The notes: generated by a model not told the origin, from the letters alone. Positions 1-13,280 are shown, numbered from the stretch's first letter. The stretch is DNA of 64,000 bases from Baylisascaris procyonis (GCA_037389465.1 JAZARR010000059.1:5913001-5977000), one strand, 5' to 3'. A program made the numbers and translations.

Positions 1-14
1 CTTGGAGGACATAC

Positions 15-282
15 CAGATTTCTCACCAACGGATGATGTCTCATGGTGACTGCGGCTTATCTGTTTCTCTGAATTGCGAAATAATTTGAATTCAACGCAC
101 AGCAAGCATATCATAGCAACTGCATACTAAGGTATTCCAGTGGATACCATATGATCCATCGGACGATTCATAATCGTTAGACGAAGGGCGAGACAACCTC
201 GCCCAACTATCCCCCATAGCCTTCAGATAGGTCATTACTTACGTCATCGATAAGCCCTCTTGGGTGGAAACGGCGTTCACAA
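15..282 (-). CDS. Possible additional C-terminal exons of the SMP-C2 gene
   Basis: Two short minus-strand segments could extend the SMP-C2 gene past its apparent stop. If exon 13 is cut at 1075 (donor GTTCGC, weak) it ends in phase 1. The segment 243-282 follows a TTGCAG acceptor, stays open and ends in phase 2 at a GTAAGT donor. The segment 15-49 follows a CCGCAG acceptor, restores the frame and ends in phase 1 at GTATGT. The joined tail reads VNAVSTQEGLSMT then HHETSSVGEKSG. The phase agreement is the only support, and one donor is poor. A rival is an alternative exon at about 205-120 encoding a Ser/Asp-rich peptide (WARLSRPSSNDYESSDGSYG). Treat as an isoform hypothesis; if real, the gene continues off the left edge. 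Confidence 0.28.
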
Positions 283-898
283 CTGCAAGTATTGTGCAAA
301 TAAAAAGATGGAGACTGAAAACTTTTGCATTGACGGTTTCGATGATGTCTTTACTGGAGAATATTGCAATTTGGATTATATAACAATTAATTTTCATAAT
401 TGGTTTACAAACCATAAAACAAGATCAGCGCTATTTAAAGCACTATAATGAAGGATGACCAAACTTGCGATAAGAATGGAATCAACAAACGAAATGAAAT
501 TTCAACTGCAGCGCACTAAATCTTCACTAGCCTGAATTTCTGGTTCGTGATTGATCCCTCGACGGTGGAAGAGAAACAGCTTCCTCTAGGTCCTCATTTG
601 CTAAGTCGAAACTTTTCGCTCTTCGTTTCGATCTTTTCCAACTTAAGCGATCCTTTAATTCATCAAAGAATGATCTGTCACGTTTTTCAGGTTTTTGCCC
701 TTCGATTCGTTGTTTCTTTAATCGATCTAAATTATTTCTTAGTTAGCATAAGTTAGTGGTAAACAGCATTCGAATTTCCGCTGTATCACTTCGAATTTTT
801 TTTGAGTTTTTAAGTCCTAATTAAACTGCACTCATTATATCAATTAACTAATTTATACTGATAAACCGTTTGTCATGAGAAAATTGAATATATTTCGG

Positions 899-904
899 TT
901 TATT
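899..904 (-). terminator. Possible polyadenylation signal AATAAA of the SMP-C2 gene
   Basis: On the minus strand the hexamer AATAAA lies 85 nt beyond the stop codon at 989. The spacing suits a 3' UTR and supports the version of the gene that ends at 989. Such hexamers are frequent by chance in AT-rich DNA. Confidence 0.35.
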
Positions 905-988
905 TGAAATTTTGTTGGTGAATATTGCGAGCATTTTCAATTGTTAGCTTCAGCGTTACGCGTCAAATACAAAAGACTATTGAAAGTA

Positions 989-3900
989 TTATTCAATAAA
1001 AAAGTGAAAATTTCGGTCCTTCGAATCAGTTAACAAAAAAGCGTTAAAAAAGCACGGACGAAAGATGAGCGAACCTCGAGAAAGGCGAGTGGGATCCTGG
1101 GCGGGGGTTATCAGTGGCTCCTCAGGTTGTGTGGTAACCGCCTTGGCGATCGTTGCTCGTTGTTCTTGGTAATTGGGGCCATGCGCCTTTGTATGCTCAA
1201 TGGGCTCACTTGATTGTTTTGCATGACTCACTTGGATGAGTTGTGCAGTTTTACCAGGTTGCTGCGAGTGCAGTGGTTGGGTTGTTTGCGTTTGAGGGGT
1301 TGCATGTACCGGCTGATCCACATGAGTCACTTGTGTGGTATGACTGGTTTGAGCTGTTGTATAACTCGACTGAGTCACATGAGTTGACTGATTTGGTTGA
1401 CTGCTCGTGAACAGCGGACCCTCATACCTTAAATTAAGCCATCCAAAAAATTTCAATTTTCAACAGTCTCCCGTGGAACACATTTGAGGCTCAAAACGCT
1501 GCGATTTTTAAGAACAACCTTAACTCATTCAAGAACGCGCTTTCTAATTTTTTCTGTTGAACAGCACGTGCATCCTTCTACTTTTTACCACACATGTATT
1601 TCTTTTCATGTACTTAGTTGCCGGAAATTTATTTACTCTTCTTCGCTCACTTTTTCTTGCTGTTTTTATATCAATATGCATAATTCATGTACACATTCAT
1701 TTGTATATGTGCATTTATGATGGTGTCATCGATGTTCGTTCAACTACTATGTGCAGTTTCCTGTATTTGTGTGCATGAAAGCAATGCATTTCGATTCAAA
1801 CGTCAATTTGTCGTTCTATCGGAATGCAAACTATAAACTTTCACACTTCCTCCTTCTGTTTTTACTTACCGATCTGCATACTCTGCATTTTTTTAACCGC
1901 TTGAACTGTGGCAGCGCTATACGTGCAATTTTAAATAAAAAGACATACTTTTGGCTGTCATATCCTTCATCCAGGTAGCGCCTTGGGAATGTCTGATCTA
2001 GAACCTTCGCCGTCGCTGAATCCATCGCACTTTCCATCGATCCGTGAAGCGATGAGATCAAAGGTTTCTCCTTGAGCTGCTGAAAATCATCCTTTTTAAG
2101 CTTTAGAATGCGATCCCTGGGAAGTTTTCACTGAGATGCTTTCATATTAGAAATACACATATGCTCATGCATGAATTATTATAATCAAGCTGCATAGAAA
2201 AGAATTGCGCGCAAAATGTTTTTTTTTCTATTGTCACACATACCTGTGAAACAGCTTTAACGCTCACAGTTGTTGTTTTAGTTGGGATGACATCACGACC
2301 TTCGAGGCTATCTGAAATTTTTCTCATAATCAGTATTAATAGCAAGAGTAACACATTATAGGTGTAAATTTTCAGGAAAGATTGCCCAGTTGCCAACTAC
2401 GGCACTCTTAATTTGTCCAGTAATTATCCAATTCCTTAAGATTACTTGTTGCCATAACTGATTTCATCATGAAATAAGAAATAGGCAGAAATATCTAGTT
2501 TTCCTCACCATATCTCTAGCTGTTTGAAGCAGGGTCCAGTTTCTAATGCCCACTAAAACTTCAGGTCACTTGCTTTTTAGTAACTATAAATAATGAAAGA
2601 CATTTATAAGTCGCAATGGTTTTCGGTACAAAAATCTCAAAATCCAATTTGCACACTGCATTAATCTGCTTTTATTTACTGAGAAGGTTCGTGATTTAGA
2701 AAGCGGCAATGCCCATCCACCACTAAACAACAAGAAAGCAAACAGCAAAACACGCAAACCGGAAACGGCAACTAAATGTTACAAAAAGTTTAGTTGCAAA
2801 CCGTGAGGGTCATATATCGGTCTTTTGCTGGTGCTGAGTGTTTCGCGGAATTCACTCCCATCGCTACCATGAACAACCACTTGATCCACTTGTTGTCCCA
2901 ATGTGTTCACACTCGGATCGTAATAGAAATCAAACTACAAAGATGTACTCTTAGAGATGAACAAATAAATTCCTTGATTAACGCCATATCCAGAGTAAAA
3001 CGTTTGATAAAATTTGTAGATTTATAACTTAGGCGTATGTTCTCTAATGGAATTTCGCATGTTCAACAACACTCAATACAGATAAAAGAAAATTACAGCG
3101 TCGCAGTCATATAGCAGAAAATAACCGATTCACTGTTGGTAGTTCTAAGAAAGAAATTGATATGAGGCCGGACGCAACACACGTATATTCATACATACAT
3201 GCAAGTGCGCACGCACACTCACTCGCTCAGCGGATTTGCAAATTTATGATCTGCATTTGGACGATGAATACTCTTATAACAAGCATACGCCACAAAAATT
3301 AAATAAAAGTAAACCAAAAGATGAAATATATATCTCTCATTGAAAAATCAAAGGAAAGAGTATACCTGGACAGTAAGAGTCCCAGAAACGCTATCATTTC
3401 TGTATGGCCTTCCTTGTAAAGTAAACGTATGTACGCTCTCCGTGGAGCGTTTAAGCTCTTCAAATCCGACGATAGCGAGGCCTAAGAAACGCTGTTCGCC
3501 GTCGTGGGTGGTCTGCACACCTTCGTATATTTCAAACAATATTTCTTCGGAAGCCGGCGTTAAATTACTGTAAAAGTGATCAATTTCACAAACACGATTT
3601 GCTCGAATGCAAAAACAAACGTATATGTAGATATGCCACTATACTTAAACCTACGCAGGTTTTATTATCTTCTAATAACTCAGACTCCAGCAAATTATGC
3701 ATTAATCTCTCAACAATCAAAATATTCTTATTGCCCAGCTGGTCAGAAAACAATGCACAATGCATCATAATGCGTTTATTTCTTCACCATCCAACTTCGG
3801 GATCCTGAATCCAGTCGAAAGTTGGACGGCTAAAGAGCAAAAAAAGCACGAAAAGGCGGTCCGCCTCAGGCGAAAACGGCCGTGCCCCCTTCGCCCTTTC

Positions 3901-6900
3901 TCAGCATCCATTTCGAATGCAAAACTCACAACTCGAAGCTCTCTTCCCAGTAAGGACTCATGTTCAAGCCCTTGGTGGTCGTATACTTTTGTGCTGGCTC
4001 ATCCATTTCGACGACAACGTAAGGTTGGTTCACATCTGCAAATTCACATATAAAACTCAAATATGCAATAAACACTCGAGGAAAGGTTCCATCCGTGAAA
4101 AAAAAAAATCCCGCATAATATATCGCGAAGTGTAATCATTCTCGCTGCAATATCAGTGCATTCGTGGAAAATAAATTTTGTATTTAAGTTAATCATGACC
4201 AGTCCTTTCCAGTACATGCTGTTCATTACAGAAGTGACCTAATTATAGATGTGCGAACATTTTATTGTTTGATACCTTTTGAGCTCATATTATTTCTGTT
4301 TATTCATTTTTTTTATTCATTCATTGTGCCAGCCTTATCCCCCTATCAAATGACCACAAGTCTTGAAAAAATTCCTAACCGATCTCTTTGCCAAGGCGCT
4401 GCGCACGAATTACTTTAACGCGAAGTTTGTTCGGTTGAGCACTACCAAAAGTGCCCACGTTGGCCGCTGGTGAGATCATCTGAAAGTTCACATTTCTGCG
4501 CACAAAGAAGATATCAAAGGCGTACTTTTTGCTCTGATAAAGGCTTACATCAGTTGGATGGACTCAACTCTGCTGATATTAGTGCCCTGCTGATATTGGA
4601 GGATCAAATCGGATTCGGCTAACCATAGACGCGCAACTAATTAAGAGGTCCATTGAGTTTCTCTTTCCAAACGAGATTCGAGTCAATTCAAGAAGGATTC
4701 CAATTACGCGTTACAGTTTTATTTAACTTTTTTTCCGCACTAACGCTCTTTCAACTGCTCTTGCAGAAGACCACTATGCGATTATTCCTCGTTGCGAGCT
4801 TCATCAGCTATATCTTACCTAATGATTTTCAAGTTGAGTCATAAGAAAAGCTCACTATTATTCTTCATTCCTAATAAGGAACGAAGAATATCTACAAAGT
4901 GATATCGAAGTATTTTTACACGGTTTGTGGCAAATATTTTGAACAGGGAACAACGACACAAGTGGTTCATGACAGGCCCGCAGCCTTTTCTTAACATTGT
5001 TCATCATATCGTGCACCCTTGATTCATCATATCCTGCACCCTTGATTCATCATATCCTGCACCCTTGATTCATCATATCCTGCACCCTTCTGGAAATTGC
5101 TGAAATTCGGCTTACAGGAAATTTTTAAAGATAAATTCTAAACTGTCAGTGAAATCGAGTACGATTCAGTTGGAACTGAAAAAAAGGCTCATTTCTCTTG
5201 AAGTTTCAAGTTATTTCATTGAATTTCTTACAAAACTCGGCCAGATAACACACATTTTTGAAAATTTCTCTCTGTTTCCACACGAGCATCATTGCACTGT
5301 TATTTGTAGCAAAAGCTTCGTTGCATTGCTTTCGTTTCGAAATCGCAGAGCAAAAGTAATATACAGTTATGTTGAGCGTTAGATTATATATGGTTTACAT
5401 CACAAATCATTGCTAATAGTGGTGAATGAAACTCGAATATTAGGCGTTTTGTCACATGATTTTGTCTGTGATTCAAATACTGCAATGCAACTCCCTTTTT
5501 TTAAGAGTTACAAAGTTCCAAAACCCTTGTATCGACCTATCATCGAGTGTGCATCGTCTGACCCGCTGGTCGTGATATTCTCGAGAAGAAGTTTGTGCTT
5601 TTCGAAACATCTCTTCAACAAGTTGAACACAATATCTCCGGTTTTTCGAGTTTGAAGTTTTCAGGAAGCAGATTTCTACACAAGACGTATATTCGTCGTC
5701 AAGTTATCACACCCAGACTATAAAAAAATAACCACTGCTCAGCGTGATTGATTCACCGAACTCAATGGAGAATATCCTTTGTTTCAACTTCTCCAGTAAT
5801 TGCACTTATAAATCATTCACCATCTCTTCAGTGCACCTATTAACCGAAGTGACACTTGACGTTTGCAATTTCAGCGCTTTTATCGGACTGTTCACGTATA
5901 ACTGAAACGATTATCCTCTCTCGCGGCATTTACGCATGCATTCAGGATCCTCGTGATGGTTTCGACTATTCAACACGATGCTAGCAATCCGTCTTATGCG
6001 TTTTCATCTAGCCTCTTATAAATATTGGCAACTATCCATCATAGACGCAAACGACTCCTGTTTACGCAAGTATCCTGGAGTGCCTCCTGTACTCTAGATC
6101 GTGCCATACCGAAAAGGTTAAATATCAACGTTTAGCTATAGCTGCCTTTAAGTGAACCTTTCATGGTGTTTTTTGAACACGGATGAATAAAACTTTAAGA
6201 AATAGAAGCATTACGTGCGGCTGATTTAATCGTTTCATCATTTCCTGGACGGGAGCAACAACGGCGCTCGTTGTGCGCTCTTCAGATTGCTGATGGTGCC
6301 TAGCGATCGGCGACATCATCTCCGACAGGGAAATATTCGTAACAGCCGAGACCAGACATCGCCTGATGGCCGCTTCCACCACCGAGCTGTTCACTTCACC
6401 TGCCTGCACTCATCCTTTTTAATAATCATATATGTCCTCTTAATACAATTTCATCCTCAATGAAACTATAAAAAAAATGGCTTAAATAGAGCACCGCTTG
6501 ACCCACTGTCCACCTCAGGACTTATTCACTTTTGTATGCATCTGTGTCCTTATACACCTTGCAACCACTTTACATCAAAGTTCATACTTCAGCCAACATC
6601 ACCTCATCATTCGCTTATTTATGCTTTCCGCTATGCATTTCACCTATGTTTCCTCTCTTTTATTTCGCCTATGGTTATGCACTTTTGTCCGGCGATCCAG
6701 AAATCGTCCATGAGGTACAAGCAAATGCAATGTACAATTATGCAAATAACCATACATTATATTAGTGACGTATTTTGTATATTTTTGGTGACTGTTTTTA
6801 CGTTGTTTCGTTTTTGCACGAAATTCACCACTTACCGAGCTCGAATCCGTATTTGTAAGCTGAATATCCAATTCAGGTCGTCCGCTGAAGCATCCCATCA

Positions 6901-9733
6901 CGTAGATTTGATTTGCTATGCACGCCAATCGCGCTTCGATCTGGATCAAACGACCTCCAAGTGACAGATCATTGTGCCCAGAAAAAATGACAGAAGGTGC
7001 ATATAGCTGACACGTTGCATATGCGTTTAAAAAATGTGCCAATGTTTCAGAAATGTGGCACTACGATTAATCTGTTCGTTCTTCTTGGAGAAACCTCCAT
7101 TTCCTTCCGAAAGGATTCGAAGGAAGTGTCAGACGTAATTATTGTCTTTTGTTGGGCTGGACGCCGATTTATTGACACGTTCGTTTCTTTTTGGACCCGA
7201 AACTCGCAGCCACATTCTAAAATACTTAACGCATCGATCTAGCAATCACTAAGAACTCATCTTTCAGGACAGCATTGGTATGTGTTTGACAGACAGGTGA
7301 AATAATTGTTTACAGACAGGTGAAATAATTGTTTCTCCGCTTCAATGGATTCAATAAAACGAAGCTGCTAAGAAGAATATGGAACCGAGAAAGGAAACAT
7401 ATGTCGAAGGAAGTCCATTGAAGGAGCGCAATTAATGAAGCCAATAAGTCGAGTAGATGTTGTTAGCATAAAAGTGAAATATTATAGCTCATCTGGTGAG
7501 CATTTTGCTTTGAATATTTAGACGATTAAAGCTTGAATAGATGACGCATCCCAGAGTTCAATAGGGAAATTGGGATACGTTAGCCGATAAAGTTATCAAT
7601 TTTTACATATTTATTTCGAATCGTTTCTAAATATTTAGTTCAGATTTAATATAGACTTCTAGGATAGACATGTGCATTAGCACAAATAGTGTGAAAGAAA
7701 GCAGACTTCGATCTTAAAAAGACGATCAAAGATTCTTTGATTGACGTCACATTTTCATCTCTAGTTTTATTGCCAAGATTACATGTCAAGGTTGCTTTGC
7801 TGATACAAAAATCTTATCTGACTAGAGAGAAAATGAAGTCGATAAACAGTGAAAATACGAAAAACACGCGAGCATTCATAAACATAAGGAAAGGAAGTTT
7901 GATGTTATAGAATTAAGTTCTACTAAAATTTGCAGTGGTAATGTTTGATAGTATACCTCGCCATGTAAGTCGCGTATTTTTGCATCAAAATTGCTGACAA
8001 GAAGACGATCATCGACTCTCTGCGAACTCACCAACTTCAGATTCACTTCAGCAACGTCGATCGTACTCTTCACTGTCTAAAAAGAAAACAACTTTTAAGT
8101 CCAAATGAGTTGAGAAAGAATACAACAAATGAAGCAGAACAACCTATGAAAAGCTTTCAATATTGCTAAGTTCGCATTATGAGGCAAATGAGTTTTGGAA
8201 AGGATACAAAATTGAATATGTTAATTCAATTAGGGTCAATAATTGAGTATTCGAAAATGCTCTTTTGTTTATTAGCATGGAACATCACTAAGTTATATTT
8301 GGCTCATCATTTTCGTGTCTATACCATTACAAGCAACTAAAACTATGCAAATCAATCAGGCTCGTCGTTCTCGGTACAAAAGGGCTCTATAGCAGAAATA
8401 TTTTACTATGCAGTAATACAAAAAATCCAGCTGTAGAAGCCGTACTGCATTTTGCTTACCTGGATTATTGGATTTCTTTCTCATTCCTAAAGAGAATTTT
8501 TTTTGCGCGTCATGTGAAGGCATTTTCGCGTTTTTTTTTTTTGCGAGATGAAAGTCGAGCATATTCGATTTGCTCAGAATTATCTATCTGTTGAATCGAA
8601 GGTCGTTTAAGTGAGGTGACAAAACATGTTAAATTATTCTTTGCTATTTACGCATCACTCAATTCACTCAGAAATTTGATTCATGAAAACACTCACCAGA
8701 TGGTCTTTAGGACCTTGTTCCACACGAATATTGGAAACTTTAGGCGATGTTTTAACCGCGGAATTATTCCCAAATCCTTCGAAAAGAATCTCGCAGTTCG
8801 ACTAAAATAATAAACGAGAGTTACTGACAATTGAATAAATGGCCAACTATTTTATTTGAGCGGTATAGAAGATTTCTAATCAACTGTTTCTAATTTGCAC
8901 CTTTTTTTGGAACTCCAACTTGAAATTGCTTCAATTTTTTTTTTAAAAGGAAAAAAGAAGGCTGCAAAAAGTTGCAATGACGAATTCAGTTTTTTGATTA
9001 TTTGAAAGAAATCAGGAAATTTTTTGTTGATATAGAGAAAACCAATCTCAGTCTCCAGAAAAAGGCATTTTTCTAAATAGGATCACTTACAGGAGAAGAG
9101 ACCTTTTTGGCGGCCTCATTCAAAGAACTGATCCATGCTTCGAGTGGCTCTGGCACTCGACGCAGATTGTTGTACAGCCATGCCAAGAGTTCGTTCGTCC
9201 ATTCGCTCGTTTGTGATCTATACGACGTTTGCCATTCAGATCGTGCAATAACTGCATTTGGTTAATTGTGCACATACAAATGGTGCTACATCTGTGAATC
9301 GCGCATCACAGCATGCATAAATATTGGCTTTTGTCTAGAAATGTTTGCCTCTCAGTAATTACTGCAAGTTGGAAGAATTTCTGAGATCAGAATCCTAAAT
9401 GCCTCTTGCGATAGCAACCATGACAATATAGATTAATTTGAATAATTGTGAAAATCACAGTATAACAGAAAATCGGTTCGATCTAACACAGCTGCAGTTG
9501 GATGATGCGACCCCGAGACACATATATTTCATATACCTCCTCAGTTTATAATGCATATAAGCAGGAAATTACAAAACAATGCGTAGAAAATATCCGAACC
9601 GGGAGGCGGTGCCGTATATAGGTGACGAAGTGAGAGTACCCTCGGATTGCGGCGCGCCTAGCTTGTTTAGTGCGAAGTAGCAGAGTGCGCCAACGATGAC
9701 CCACGAAAGGATCAGCCAAGAGAAGCCATCCAT
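989..9733 (-). CDS. SMP and C2 domain lipid-transfer protein, C2CD2/TMEM24 (C2CD2L) type
   Basis: Exons, in gene order: 9733-9640, 9251-9091, 8801-8697, 8076-7957, 7006-6836, 6403-6215, 4479-4380, 4035-3930, 3567-3366, 2934-2802, 2311-2244, 2079-1949, 1427-989. All joins keep one frame, giving about 672 aa, close to vertebrate C2CD2/C2CD2L. Residues 4-24 form a membrane anchor (MDGFSWLILSW start). Residues about 45-245 form an SMP-like fold (motifs PKVSNIRVEQGPKDHL, RLLVSNFDAKI). Residues about 299-415 are a C2 domain (KLRVKVIRAQRL, QPYVVVEMDEP, PYWEESFEF). The usual second loop-1 Asp is Gln (NQPYV) and loop 3 reads FEIYEG, so calcium binding is doubtful. The tail (535-600) is Thr/Gln/His-rich. 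Known relatives sit in the ER and carry phosphatidylinositol to the plasma membrane; that role here is inferred. The exon 1 donor (GTACTC) is the weakest internal junction, and the last ~28 residues may be intron readthrough. Confidence 0.85.
4998..5089. repeat. Tandem repeat, 23-bp unit, four copies
   Basis: Four back-to-back 23-bp units lie in intron 6 of the SMP-C2 gene. Copies 2-4 are identical (GATTCATCATATCCTGCAC...). Copy 1 (4998-5020) differs at a few bases (TGTT start, CGTG instead of CCTG). The last three copies point to recent expansion. No function is visible. Confidence 0.95.
7289..7334. repeat. Perfect 23-bp tandem duplication
   Basis: The unit ACAGACAGGTGAAATAATTG plus TTT occurs twice head to tail (7289-7311 and 7312-7334) in intron 4 of the SMP-C2 gene. 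The copies are identical. Confidence 0.95.
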
Positions 9734-10244
9734 ACCGTCCGCTACCGAGCGCTTCTGCACATCACCTCACGTATATAATCACAACAACGAGATTTAGTAG
9801 CTCTTTGAGGCGCAGTAATGGAAGAAAATCAAGATTAGTAGCTTATCGCAAGCTATCGTACAACTTCGAATATAGCCCCAATGCTTCAAATTCCTGAGGT
9901 TTTAAAATGGAGAGTTTATTTGAGAGAGAAATAGAATTTTATTGAGGAGGAGATTTACCCTTTACTCTATCTGAAAATTTTGCAAGGCAGAAAGCAGTAT
10001 ATAACGTACGTATACAACTACATATGCACACATAGTCTGTTTAGGCAACACTATGTATAAAACACATATAAATGTGTATACATAGCGGTTTGCATGCATA
10101 TACAGTAGTAATAGCACATACTTTTTAGCAAAATATATAGATGACTAACACTTTTCTAGTTACATGGAAGTATTTTCTTCCTTTCTAAGGGGTCTTTGAA
10201 ATTCGAGGTTCACTCGAGCGCGCCAAAGGCTTTACTGTGTAGGT

Positions 10245-10299
10245 GAAGGCGGGGAGGGAGGGGAGAGGGAAAGAGGGAGTGGATGAGGAGGGAGAGGCA
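10245..10299 (+). promoter_or_regulatory. Homopurine G-rich tract with a G-quadruplex pattern
   Basis: An almost pure G/A run about 510 bp upstream of the SMP-C2 start codon. The part at 10251-10269 contains four G-runs of three or more separated by one to three bases (GGGGAGGGAGGGGAGAGGG), which fits the G-quadruplex pattern. A promoter role is inferred from position only. Confidence 0.5.
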
Positions 10300-13280
10300 C
10301 TCGAGGAAACTCTTGGAAAGTGAATATTCAGCAGATCATTAAAATATGATTTCTTCTTTTATGAGTGAGTTTGAATTATTTTCGCAAATCTGAGCATAGA
10401 TACTCGTGTAAGTGTGATTTTTCTTCGAGCATAAGCTAGATTCAGAGCTATTATACCAAAGGCATCCAGTTTGTGTGACCAATTTTTGCCTAGACAATAG
10501 CAATGGTACCATCTTTCCTCTATATCAAATAAAAAAACATTGAATTTTGAATAAATTTTAGACATGCTTCACTAATCGCAATCAAAATTGAGCAGCTTGT
10601 TCAACTTACTTAGCTGATTTTTTGAAGGCCACTAGTGAGCAAAAGAAATGTCATCACGTCGAAATTAAGAAATCTGCCTATGGGCAAATAGTATAGCTTA
10701 TCCGTCCAAAGCAATACATGGCAGCTTAGAAACAAACATAATACCTATCACCACTAAGGAACTTTTCCATTGGCTTTAATCAACGTTATAACATAATTTC
10801 CAAATTTATGAACCTAAGGTAACGTAATACATAAGCCTAAGATATGTGAAGAATTGTGAAATGATGTAAAACAAATAGGCAACATTCAAAAAGATTGAAT
10901 GATAGGAAAAAGAGTGGAAATGCACAACAACTGGAGAAGCTGCGATGTGGTTGCAAAAAAAAAAAAAAAAACGAGGTTTCCCGACGAGAAGCAAACGTTA
11001 GCTTCCTGAACAACTCCACACTCGATGAGTGCAGTTCAATCGAGCGAACTCTCTGCACTGCCCCACCATTAACACCATACGTAATCCGTCTTGCTCTACT
11101 AGCTGTCTTCGTCGAGACCGCATTGTAAGTCTCGAAACAAGACAATACAACATGAAATACCCTCATCGACTACACTTGTCTTTCTAGTTAATTGATTAAT
11201 AGTGATGTTATCAGTTGAATTTCGCTTAATTTAAGCGCATAAAAGCAGGTGACATTCTTATTTGATAATGTTCTATTATCATTTAAAGTTTTCATGAAAG
11301 AGATGAAACAAACATCTGTATACTTACAATGTCATGCATATGTGATCAATGACGCCCTATAATAGACAATGCAAATTTGTTGCAGAAAAATGAATCGTAA
11401 TGCGATAAGTTTTCCATAATAAAATTCTTCAGCATAGCGAATATTTTCTAGGCTGATCTCATGCTGCCAAATGAATAAATATTTATTGCAGCAGCTTCTA
11501 TTGTTTTATGCTTATGAAGCTAATAAATAGCTCAGATTTTAATCTTTACAACTGATTAATTCTTACTCAGCATAGTGAAAGTAAATCGACAGCGATGCGT
11601 TTATGACTAGTAAAATATATAAGTTTCTTGAGTTTAAAGTTTTAATGAAAGTTTGATTGCGTTTTGAAAATGAGATCTCTCAGCGAATAATTCATGAGAG
11701 AAAGGCAAATGCGTAGGATCGAAAATGAAGAAGTCGTTCGGATTGTCGGAGTTGTTTCGCAAGGAAACGAAGCAGCCTACGAGCAATTGGATACTTGCTT
11801 CTGAAATATCTTGTGAGCAAAGTGTATGCAGAATGCTGCGAAATAGAACGCCAATATGAAAGGTCGAGTGGAAAGAAACGCCCGACAGGCGCGCTTACCG
11901 GCAACCTGCAGTTTATCAGAGACGTGGTGGGTGGGGAGGGTGTGGTTCGAGCTAGAGACACAAAGCGAAGTTGTGAAGCTGCCGAGAAGATGTGATGCTA
12001 GCTAATGCCGCAAACTTTCATACAGGACTCAAGCTTGGGATTGACGTCTCTTTGTTACTGCCTACCTTCATCTTGTTGACATTTGGCACTGCTAGTTGGT
12101 TTCATTTAACAATCTTTTCTCGGTAATACCAACTTTATGGGTTCATTCTTTATAAAGTGCTATCGTCTTTAATGTGCCATATTTATTTACTTTACATGCT
12201 AGCAGTATAAACTAAAAGGAGTTAACTGGAATGAATCGTTGAAATAAATCTTTCAAATTAATATGTGACATATTAAAGTTGATGCCGCAGTTAGCCCTGT
12301 CGGCTGAATTTTGAGGCGTCCTCATCTGAAACAAAAGCAATATAAATTATTTGCGCGTATATGTGCGTGTGCATGTGTGTGCGTCTCTGTGGGTGTATGT
12401 AAACATCAACACAAAAAGCACATTGAGGTGTACGCGATCTACCTGCATACACTCGTCAAACTTGTTTAACTTTCCATCACTACACTCACTTTGTTACCTC
12501 ACGTTGCACAGCGGTTAACTTAGTACTGTCACTCGTATCGAACTGTTCTGTTGTCGATCCATTACGAATGCACTCTCAAATGTAGTGAATAAATTTAATA
12601 AAAAATCGAGCAGATATGTTTAACAAAAGCAGTGGTTGCTTGCGCTAATCAAACATCATATGAGCGTGAAAAATTTACTTTCATTATGGCGACATTATGT
12701 CTGTGTGTATGTATGTGCCTGTCTATATATCCGACAGTTTGAACTTAGACATCATTGAAGCTTAAGTGCACATACTGTACCCCATATGTTAATTTTCTAA
12801 GCCATCCTTTACGTTAAGTAATCAACTTCGAGCAAAGCTACAGCCATTTAAGGGTTGGAAGAATTGCTTCGACTTTATAAGCGTTCAGGTGTTTCTACAA
12901 AATCATTCAACTATAAGAGCGATTCACTTGTAGAGCGGCCTAATTTATTAAATAAATGCAGAAAGGTGTCAACATAGCTGGCTGGCACTATGTGCACTTT
13001 TGCGTTCCCTTCGTTTCGCAGACGAGTTTCGTAAGTAATCAATAAGTAACAAAGATACCAATTAGTGCTTCTATATTTTAATTAGCCAGATCCTCACATA
13101 AATCGCTTACGATAACTTGTTTGTTTTTGTTTTGTTTTTTTTTTTGTAACCTAGCCGCTGTAAAATGCTTGCATATTTTCCCAGCTTATATATCCTTAAC
13201 TCCACTGAAAAGTGGTAGATCAGCTTGAATCAATATGAGAGACGCCCCATGGCGTACATTATAGCAATTACGCTCCATAA

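Larger units (their letters stand above)
1..988. other. Region left of the SMP-C2 gene's own stop codon
   Basis: This stretch lies downstream of the minus-strand SMP-C2 gene. It holds a possible minus-strand AATAAA (899-904), two possible extra exons (243-282 and 15-49, described separately) and a short perfect hairpin at 186-204 (7-bp arms GGGCGAG/CTCGCCC, 5-nt loop). The plus-strand open frames at 260-448 and 547-756 have no splice or homology support that I can see and were not called. Confidence 0.4.

Noticed and set aside
10806..11166. Overlapping open frames on both strands including a 109-codon minus frame
   Set aside because: They run through a long poly-A/T run and have low-complexity content; no gene signal.
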